DNA of 64,000 nucleotides, from positions 1 to 64,000 of the forward strand of contig NZ_JADCKF010000001.1 of NCBI RefSeq assembly GCF_014982855.1, written 5' to 3'. Shown piece by piece: positions 58,479-64,000 of this stretch. Position 1 is the stretch's first letter. The number at the start of each line of letters is the position of its first letter. Position numbers and translations under genes: made by a program. The notes under the pieces were generated by a model. The model was not told where the DNA came from. It saw only the letters and a program-made list of their open reading frames with translations, and made no database searches. Origin of the DNA: Pseudoflavonifractor gallinarum. Its GTDB lineage: Bacteria; Bacillota; Clostridia; Oscillospirales; Oscillospiraceae.

Positions 58479-58881
58479 TACGCTCTACCTCAGCGGGGAT
58501 TGCAGCATGGGGCCGGAGGACACCGCCCTTCCCACCCGGATGGACCTGAACCTCTACCCCGCTGACTCCACCCTCACCCTCTCCACCCTGGAGGTGGAGG
58601 TCCGCGCTGTCCATCCCACGGACGAGAGTCTGCCCGGTGAGCTGCTGGCCTCCTTCCCCGCGTCCAAGCAGTCCGACGGGAGCTGGCAGGCCGATCTGAG
58701 CTCCTTTTCCGGGGACGGGCAGGAGGAGCCTCTCCTCTACTGGATCGCCGGGCGCAGCGACGGCGGTCTGGAGCTGCGCAGCTCCTACTCCGCCAGTGAG
58801 GTGGTCTTCTCTTCGGACAACAGCTTCTCCTATGCCTACGGTTCCTTTAATCTTGTCCCGGTTTTTCCGGAGGATAGTTGA
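58423..58881 (+). pseudogene. 3' part of the same gene, in the +1 frame
   Basis: Removing one G from the G7 run would join the first half (…VTLLRG) to ETRYSEALPTLSSDTLYLSG and then to the downstream frame ending at 58881. The downstream half has no ribosome binding site at its first ATG (58507). It contains beta-rich segments (STLEVEVRAVHPTDESLPGE, LRSSYSASEVVFSSDN) like an extracytoplasmic domain. The interruption may be a true mutation, a phase-variable tract, programmed slippage or a sequencing error. Confidence 0.65.
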
Positions 58882-58906
58882 CTTTTTCCCCGGTTTGGGA
58901 TACTAT
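58878..58906 (+). promoter_or_regulatory. promoter of hisS
   Basis: TTGACT (58878-58883), 17-nt spacer and TACTAT (58901-58906). The -35 box overlaps the stop codon of the preceding gene. Confidence 0.72.
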
Positions 58907-58909
58907 TGA

Positions 58910-59160
58910 GGGGCATGACCGCTATGACGGGGCAAGTACCGCGGACACCGCCGGACAGAGAGGCGCGCCTTTGGGCTGCAAGCGCGCCACGGCAAGGAAC
59001 ACGGGAGACGGCCTTACCAGCGGGCCCGGAGACGGGCGCGGTCCCCTTCCCGCACCAGTGAAGGCCAGAGGGCGGAGGTTTCTCTCTCCGCTGAACATGG
59101 GTGGCACCACGGAAGCAGACGCTTTCGTCCCATAGGAGATGGGACGAAAGCGTTTTTTTA
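58910..59160 (+). promoter_or_regulatory. T-box leader of hisS
   Basis: The leader has the T-box sequence GGGTGGCACCACGG (59099-59112) and, just after it, a terminator hairpin (59118-59160, 15-bp stem, T7). Stem I features are visible upstream: a GACGGGGCAAGTACC segment near its 5' side and AACACGG near its 3' side. The likely specifier codon is CAC (59000-59002), a histidine codon, which agrees with the downstream gene. Uncharged tRNA-His should pair with the T-box bulge and prevent termination. Confidence 0.88.
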
Positions 59161-59224
59161 TCCTCCCGCTCCCAATACGGATATCCCGTCACATCCACTA
59201 TCCTTCTATAAAGGAGAAATCACT

Positions 59225-60577
59225 ATGGCTCAAATCAAACCCCGCACCCTTTCCGGTTTTATGGAGCTGCTGCCCGCCCGGCAGGTCCAGTTTGACCGGA
59301 TGGTGGAGACCCTGCGCAAGACCTATTCCCTCTACGGCTTCACCCCCCTGGACACTCCCGCCATCGAGGCCAGCGAGGTCCTGCTGGCCAAGGGCGGCGG
59401 CGAGACCGAGAAGCAGATCTACCGCTTCACCAAGGGAGACAGCGACCTCTCCCTGCGCTTTGACCTCACCGTCCCCCTGGCCAAGTATGTGGCCCTCCAC
59501 ACCGGTGACCTGACCTTCCCCTTCCGCCGCTTCCAGATCGGCAAGGTTTACCGGGGCGAGCGGGCCCAGCGGGGCCGCTTCCGGGAGTTCTATCAGGCCG
59601 ACATCGACGTCATCGGCGACGGCTCCCTGGACATCATCAACGAGGCGGAGATCCCCTCCATCATCTACAAGACCTTTACCGCCCTGGGCCTCAAGCGCTT
59701 CCAGATCCGGGTGAACAACCGCAAGGTCCTGAACGGCCTCTTTGAGATCCTGGGCCTGAAGGAGCAGGCCGGGGACGTGATGCGCACTATCGACAAGCTG
59801 GAGAAGATCGGCCCCGAGAAGGTCAAGGAGCTGCTGGTGAACGAGTTCTCCGTCCCCGCCGCCACCGCCGATCAGCTGCTGGAGCTCCTCTCCACCGCCG
59901 ATCCCATGGCCGCCCTCAACGCCCTCAAGGGGCAGAACGAGCTCTTTGACCGGGGCGTGGAGGAGCTCTCCACCGTGGTGAATTATATGTCTGCCTTCGG
60001 CGTCCCCGCGGAAAACTATCAGGTGGACCTGACCATCGCCCGCGGTCTGGACTACTACACCGGCACCGTCTACGAGACCGCCATGCTGGATCACCCGGAG
60101 ATCGGCTCCATCTGCTCCGGCGGCCGGTATGATAACCTGGCGGAATATTACACCAACAAACAACTCCCCGGCGTGGGCATCTCCATCGGCCTGACCCGGC
60201 TCTTCTTCGTGCTGGAGGACCAGAAGTACCTGAACGACGACCTGCTCACTGCCCCCGCCGACGTGCTGGTGCTGCCCATGACGCAGGACCTCTCCCCCGC
60301 CATTGCCCTGGCCACCCAGCTGCGGGAGGCGGGCATCCGCACCCAGCTCTACACCGAGAACAAGAAGTTCAAGCAGAAGATCGGCTACGCCGACAAGCTG
60401 GGCATCCCCTATGTCATCTTCCTGGGCGAAGATGAGGTGAAAGAGGGCAAGGCCGCCGTCAAGGACATGGCCACCGGTGAGCAGCTCACCCAGAGCATGG
60501 AGGAGGCCATCGACCGCATCCGTGCGGGTCTGGCCCAGCGGGCTGAGGGCACCCCCATCCGGGATCCCCACAACTGA
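59225..60577 (+). CDS. hisS: histidyl-tRNA synthetase
   Basis: The 450-residue class II synthetase has motif 2 (FRRFQIGKVYRGERAQRGRFREFYQADID), the HisRS-specific ARGLDYYTGTVYE (HisA motif 1) and the motif 3 region GGRYDNLAEYY...GVGISIGLTRL, with a C-terminal anticodon-binding domain (VLVLPMTQDLSPAIALATQLREAGI). It charges tRNA-His and is controlled by the T-box leader. AAAGGAGAA supports the start. aspS follows 77 bp later. Confidence 0.97.
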   Translation: MAQIKPRTLSGFMELLPARQVQFDRMVETLRKTYSLYGFTPLDTPAIEASEVLLAKGGGETEKQIYRFTKGDSDLSLRFDLTVPLAKYVALHTGDLTFPFRRFQIGKVYRGERAQRGRFREFYQADIDVIGDGSLDIINEAEIPSIIYKTFTALGLKRFQIRVNNRKVLNGLFEILGLKEQAGDVMRTIDKLEKIGPEKVKELLVNEFSVPAATADQLLELLSTADPMAALNALKGQNELFDRGVEELSTVVNYMSAFGVPAENYQVDLTIARGLDYYTGTVYETAMLDHPEIGSICSGGRYDNLAEYYTNKQLPGVGISIGLTRLFFVLEDQKYLNDDLLTAPADVLVLPMTQDLSPAIALATQLREAGIRTQLYTENKKFKQKIGYADKLGIPYVIFLGEDEVKEGKAAVKDMATGEQLTQSMEEAIDRIRAGLAQRAEGTPIRDPHN

Positions 60578-60581
60578 TGTT

Positions 60582-60604
60582 TGGGGCCTATCCCCCAAAT
60601 TTTT
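60582..60604 (+). terminator. weak terminator between hisS and aspS
   Basis: TTTGGGG and CCCCAAA arms around a short loop are followed by TTTTT. Read-through into aspS is plausible, since no good aspS promoter was found. Confidence 0.45.
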
Positions 60605-60654
60605 AAGCCAGTTAGTTATATTTCTTTTCTATATTACGATTTGGAGTTGATTTT

Positions 60655-62442
60655 ATGACACAGAACCGCACGCATACCTGCGGCGAGCTCCGCATGGAGC
60701 ATGTGGGCCAGACCGTTACCCTGGCCGGTTTCCTGGAGAATGTCCGTGAGGTGGGCCAGAACTTCGCCTTCCTGGTCCTGCGTGATTTCTACGGCACCAC
60801 CCAGGTGGTCATCGAGACCGAGGACATGATGAACGTGGTCAATCCCCTCAACAAGGAGTCCACCATCCGGGTCACCGGCGTGGTGCGGGAGCGTGATTCC
60901 AAGAACCCCAAGCTCCCCACCGGCGACATCGAGGTGGTCCCCACCGAGATCAAGGTACTGGGCCGCTGCCGCCACAACGAGCTCCCCTTCCAGATCAACC
61001 GCAGCCGGGAGGCCGATGAGACCGCCCGCCTGAAGTACCGCTACCTGGACCTGCGCAACCCCGCCGTGAAGCAGAACATCATCCTGCGCTCCAATGTGGT
61101 GGCCGCCCTCCGCGCCTCCATGATCGACCACGGCTTCATGGAGATCACCACCCCCATCCTCACCGCTTCTTCGCCGGAAGGAGCCAGAGACTATCTGGTG
61201 CCCAGCCGGAAGCACCCCGGCAAATTCTACGCTCTCCCCCAGGCTCCTCAGCAGTTCAAGCAGCTGCTGATGGCCTCCGGCTTCGATAAGTATTTCCAGA
61301 TCGCCCCCTGCTTCCGGGATGAGGACGCCCGCGGCGACCGCTCCCCCGGCGAGTTCTACCAGCTGGATATGGAGATGGCCTTCGCCGATCAGGAGGACGT
61401 GTTCGCCGTGCTGGAGGACGTGCTTCCCCCCATCTTCGCCAAGTACGGCACCTACAACGTGGCCTCCTCCGCTCCCTTCCAGCGCATCCCCTACCTGGAG
61501 GCCATGGAGAAGTACGGCACCGACAAGCCCGACCTGCGCATCGACCTGACCGTGCAGGATGCCACCGAGGTCCTGGCCGGCTGCGGCTTTGGTCCCTTTG
61601 AGGGCAACACCGTCAAGGCCGTGCCCGTCACCAACTTCACCGCCACCCGCAAGCAGATCGACAAGCTCTGCGCCGACGTGGAGGTCCAGTCCGGTCAGAA
61701 GGCCTACTGGTTCCGCCTGGACGAGAAGGGCGAGATCGTGGGCGGCATCGCCAAGTTTGTCCAGCCCATCAAGGACGCCGTCATTGCCGCGCTGAACCTT
61801 CAGCCCAACACCTTCGTGGGCCTGACCGCCGGCAAGAAGCTCGCCGCCCAGAAGACCGCCGGTGTCCTGCTCAAGCAGGTGGCCGCCCTGGCCCCCGAGC
61901 ACTTCGACAAGGAGCGCTATGAGTTCTGCTGGATCGTGGACTTCCCCATGTACGAGATGGGCGAGGAGTCCGGCGAGCTGGAGTTCTGCCACAACCCCTT
62001 CTCCATGCCCAACGGCGGACTGGAGATCCTGAAGCAGGCCGCCGCCGGCCAGGTGGACCCCCTCACCATCACCGCCTTCCAGTACGACCTGGTGTGCAAC
62101 GGCGTGGAGCTCTCTTCCGGCGCCGTGCGGAACCACGATCCTGAGATCATGATCGAAGCCTTCCAGCTGGTCCGTCTGGGCGAGGATGACGTGAAGGCCA
62201 AGTTCCCCGCCATGTACAACGCCTTCACCTACGGCGCGCCCCCCCATGCGGGCATCGCCCCCGGCGTGGACCGCATGGTCATGCTGCTGGCCGGTGAGGA
62301 CTCCATCCGGGAGATCATCCCCTTCCCCATGAACAAGAACGCCCAGGACCTGATGATGGGCGCCCCCTCCTTCGTGGAGCCCAAGCAGCTGGATGAGCTG
62401 AACATCGTCTGCACCAAGAAGGAAGAAGAGACCGCCGAATAA
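60655..62442 (+). CDS. aspS: aspartyl-tRNA synthetase
   Basis: The 595-residue bacterial-type AspRS has an OB-fold anticodon domain (TVTLAGFLENVREVGQNFAFLVLRDFYG), class II motif 2 (FQIAPCFRDEDARGDRSPGEFYQLDMEM), a GAD insertion domain (about residues 310-410) and motif 3 (HAGIAPGVDRMVMLLAGEDSIREIIPFP). It charges tRNA-Asp. As in Bacillus, aspS directly follows hisS. The ribosome binding site is a modest GGAG. Confidence 0.97.
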   Translation: MTQNRTHTCGELRMEHVGQTVTLAGFLENVREVGQNFAFLVLRDFYGTTQVVIETEDMMNVVNPLNKESTIRVTGVVRERDSKNPKLPTGDIEVVPTEIKVLGRCRHNELPFQINRSREADETARLKYRYLDLRNPAVKQNIILRSNVVAALRASMIDHGFMEITTPILTASSPEGARDYLVPSRKHPGKFYALPQAPQQFKQLLMASGFDKYFQIAPCFRDEDARGDRSPGEFYQLDMEMAFADQEDVFAVLEDVLPPIFAKYGTYNVASSAPFQRIPYLEAMEKYGTDKPDLRIDLTVQDATEVLAGCGFGPFEGNTVKAVPVTNFTATRKQIDKLCADVEVQSGQKAYWFRLDEKGEIVGGIAKFVQPIKDAVIAALNLQPNTFVGLTAGKKLAAQKTAGVLLKQVAALAPEHFDKERYEFCWIVDFPMYEMGEESGELEFCHNPFSMPNGGLEILKQAAAGQVDPLTITAFQYDLVCNGVELSSGAVRNHDPEIMIEAFQLVRLGEDDVKAKFPAMYNAFTYGAPPHAGIAPGVDRMVMLLAGEDSIREIIPFPMNKNAQDLMMGAPSFVEPKQLDELNIVCTKKEEETAE

Positions 62443-62445
62443 AAC

Positions 62446-62488
62446 AACACCGGCGCCTGCGGATTACTCCGTGGGCGCCGGTGTTTTG
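62446..62488 (+). terminator. intrinsic terminator of hisS-aspS
   Basis: ACACCGGCGCC pairs with GGCGCCGGTGT, followed by TTTTGT. Confidence 0.88.
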
Positions 62489-62510
62489 TATGGGCTAATT
62501 CTCAGGACGC

Positions 62511-62598
62511 GCCTGCCCGGCGAGGGCACCGCTTTCTTTTCCGCAAGAAAGCGGTGGGAAAGAACGGGCCGGGGGATGGTTCCCCCGGCGCCCCCTCA
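62511..62598. repeat. left arm of an inverted-repeat element
   Basis: It contains two hairpins: CCGCTTTCTT/AAGAAAGCGG (about 62529-62554) and GCCGGGGGA/TCCCCCGGC (about 62568-62589). Its reverse complement aligns with 62850-62957, sharing CTTTCCC, CTTTCTT, GGAAAAGAAAG, CGCCG and CAGGC blocks in the same order. Confidence 0.6.
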
Positions 62599-62849
62599 AG
62601 TACGTCCCGACGGGCTGATTCGAAGGTCTCAGCAATTGCACGGGTGCGGTGGGCCAAAGGCAATGGCTTTCCGCCTATGAGGTGCCTGGTGAGCTTGGTG
62701 GTGAACTGACCGCTCTCTCCCGACCATAGTCGAAGCCAGGGGCTGCCCCAAGCGCCAGACCAAAACCTTCCGTCAGCGGCAAAAGGCTTTCCCGGATATG
62801 GGTACGCACCTCTGCGGACGCTGCTCTGCCGTCCCCGCCGGGGGTGCAC
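62599..62849. other. non-coding core between the repeat arms
   Basis: About 250 bases have no supported gene. An open frame covers it on the minus strand but is basic and low-complexity, has no ribosome binding site, and runs through both hairpin arms. No known RNA family (RNase P, tmRNA, SRP, 6S, group II intron domain V) was recognised. Confidence 0.5.
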
Positions 62850-62957
62850 TGAGGGGGAGGTCCGGAGGGGGAAGCGCCCTCGTTCCCCCTCCGGCGTTTT
62901 CTTTCCCTCCTCTTTCTTTTGGAAAAGAAAGAGGAGTTCCCGCCGAACAGGCGGCCC
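62850..62957. repeat. right arm of the inverted-repeat element
   Basis: It contains CCGGAGGGGGAA/TTCCCCCTCCGG (about 62857-62893), followed by a T-rich CGTTTTCTTT, and a perfect 14-bp stem CTCCTCTTTCTTTT/AAAAGAAAGAGGAG (62907-62936). It is homologous, in opposite orientation, to the left arm. Confidence 0.6.
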
Positions 62958-63079
62958 GCGCGGCGAGCGCAACGAACGCCCCCGCCGGATTTTGCATATC
63001 TCTGAACAAAATTTTTTAGATTCCAGACAAACTCCCCCATCTTGTGACCTGATTCGCACAAAAACACAAGAATAAGGGG

Positions 63080-63108
63080 TTGACGGGAAGGACAAAACAG
63101 TGTAAACT
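63080..63108 (+). promoter_or_regulatory. promoter of the LysM protein gene
   Basis: TTGACG (63080-63085), 17-nt spacer and TAAACT (63103-63108), 78 bp upstream of the start codon. Confidence 0.75.
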
Positions 63109-63185
63109 ACTCTTTGTAACCAATTTGTAATCTTTTGATACCAGTTTGTGTCCTGCACAACGACGATAAAAGGGAGGTCCTTCCC

Positions 63186-64000
63186 ATGGACGAGTTATTA
63201 CAGCAGCCCCGCGCCCCGCGGCGCGAGGGCTTTTCTGCGGCCGATGCGGCCGCCCTTCCCCGCCGCCTGCGGGATTCCGCCTTTGCGCGGGCAGAGCGTT
63301 TCCTGCAGGAGAACTCCGCCGCGGTGCGCCGGGTAGATCAGGCCCTGGCCTGGATGCGCTCCTTCAACCCGCTGATCTTCCTGGCTGCCGCCACTCTGAT
63401 GGGCGTGGCCGGCGTGCTCGCCACCGTCTATGTTCCCAGCTATCAGGTGCTGGTGGACGGTCAGGCCATCGGCGTGGTCGCCACCAAGAGCGACTTTGAG
63501 GGCGCGGTGGATCGGGTGGAGGCCCGGGCCACTGAGATCCTGGGTCATACATATGTGATGGACGGCGAGGTGGAGTATCGCTTCGCTCTCTCCGAGCGGG
63601 ACAGCATCCCCCCCGCCACTACCCTGGAGCCCTATCTGCTGGACCGGATCGGTGACGTGATGAAGAGCTACGTCCTCTCGGTCAACGGCCAGGTGGTGGG
63701 CGCGGCCGAGGATCAGTCCACTCTTACCGCCCTTCTGGATTCCATCCAGGCTACCTATGAGGACGAGAATACCATCTCCTCCAAGTTTGTGGATCAGGTC
63801 AACATCACCCGGGAGTACATCTCCGCCGATGTGGAGCAGGATGTGGCCGACATCCAGTCCACCCTCACCTCCAACACCAACGGCGAGACCACCTATGAGG
63901 TGCAGGCCGGAGATACCTTTATGGCGCTGGCCTTTGATAACGGCATGACCATGAAGGAGCTGGAGGCCCTCAACCCCGGCATTGATGTCAACAAGCTCAT
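63186..64000 (+). CDS. membrane-anchored LysM-domain cell-wall protein, truncated by the window end
   Basis: The gene starts at ATG 63186 after GGGAGG and stays open for 271 codons to the window edge. The protein has a basic cytoplasmic N-terminus, one membrane helix (about residues 63-84: NPLIFLAAATLMGVAGVLATVYVP), and an extracytoplasmic region of about 150 residues (SYQVLVDGQAIGVVATKSDFEGAVDRVEARA). A LysM domain begins near residue 235 (TTYEVQAGDTFMALAFDNGMTMKELEALNPG) and binds peptidoglycan. Proteins with this layout in related clostridia commonly end in a G5 and an M23 endopeptidase domain. That is expected but not visible here. Confidence 0.85.
   Translation, partial: MDELLQQPRAPRREGFSAADAAALPRRLRDSAFARAERFLQENSAAVRRVDQALAWMRSFNPLIFLAAATLMGVAGVLATVYVPSYQVLVDGQAIGVVATKSDFEGAVDRVEARATEILGHTYVMDGEVEYRFALSERDSIPPATTLEPYLLDRIGDVMKSYVLSVNGQVVGAAEDQSTLTALLDSIQATYEDENTISSKFVDQVNITREYISADVEQDVADIQSTLTSNTNGETTYEVQAGDTFMALAFDNGMTMKELEALNPGIDVNKL

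Noticed and set aside
62502-63158. A 218-codon minus-strand frame after aspS
   Set aside because: It runs through both hairpin arms of the repeat element, is Arg/Gly/Pro-rich with no domain, and has no convincing ribosome binding site.

Overview
This GC-rich window comes from the chromosome of an anaerobic, spore-forming Firmicute. The best fit is the Oscillospiraceae (Flavonifractor / Pseudoflavonifractor / Lawsonibacter neighbourhood). That placement rests on the 16S 5' end, gerA-type germination receptor genes, a Spo0A-like regulator, an NAD-linked [FeFe] hydrogenase, a thiolase, and selenium-dependent molybdenum hydroxylase accessory genes. The genus is an inference from about 112 bases of 16S and the gene content. 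No prophage, insertion sequence, CRISPR array or tRNA gene was seen.

Layout. 1-0.76 kb: the 5' end of a leftward 16S rRNA gene with four tandem promoters. 0.76-4.5 kb: leftward gerA-gerC-gerB. 4.9-8.4 kb: trimeric [FeFe] hydrogenase. 8.6-10 kb: a CofE-like ligase and a small divergent regulator pair. 10-12.7 kb: Ca2+-type P-ATPase. 12.9-25.9 kb: a leftward housekeeping block that keeps the Firmicute order glmU/gcaD-prs-pth-mfd, interrupted by a dltA-dltC-vanW insertion, and continuing into a PrsA-like foldase and a Spo0A-like regulator. 26.3-30.4 kb: a YczE-like membrane protein and a GntR(YtrA)-regulated ABC exporter. 30.6-31.8 kb: acetyl-CoA acetyltransferase.

32.1-47 kb is the most distinctive metabolic region. 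Two different fold-type-II PLP enzymes precede a hydantoinase/dihydropyrimidinase and a MocA-like nucleotidyltransferase. Convergent to these lie a glutaredoxin-like protein, XdhC, YqeB and YqeC, followed by mntP and tadA, then a BMP-type nucleoside ABC transporter and xanthine phosphoribosyltransferase. Read together this looks like uptake and anaerobic breakdown or salvage of purines or related N-heterocycles, with the hydroxylase itself encoded elsewhere.

47-50 kb: an SLH/GH18 envelope or spore protein, a YitT membrane protein and a DUF4870 protein. 50-56.6 kb: a chromosome segregation segment, noc-parS-parA-parB, then serS, mscL and rsmG; parS sites normally cluster near the replication origin. 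56.7-62.4 kb: a MinD-like ATPase, an MgsA-family protein lacking the catalytic Asp, a membrane-anchored gene broken at a G7 run, then T-box-regulated hisS and aspS. 62.5-63 kb: a non-coding element with homologous hairpin arms in inverted orientation. The window ends inside a LysM-containing cell-wall protein gene.

Most transcription units can be bounded by readable sigma-A-type promoters with 16-18 nt spacers and by intrinsic terminators. Best leads for new biology: the PLP/hydantoinase/selenium-molybdenum cluster, the orphan dltA-dltC-vanW unit, the GlmU homologue without its uridylyltransferase signature, the catalytically altered MgsA homologue, and a parS site built into a transcription terminator.
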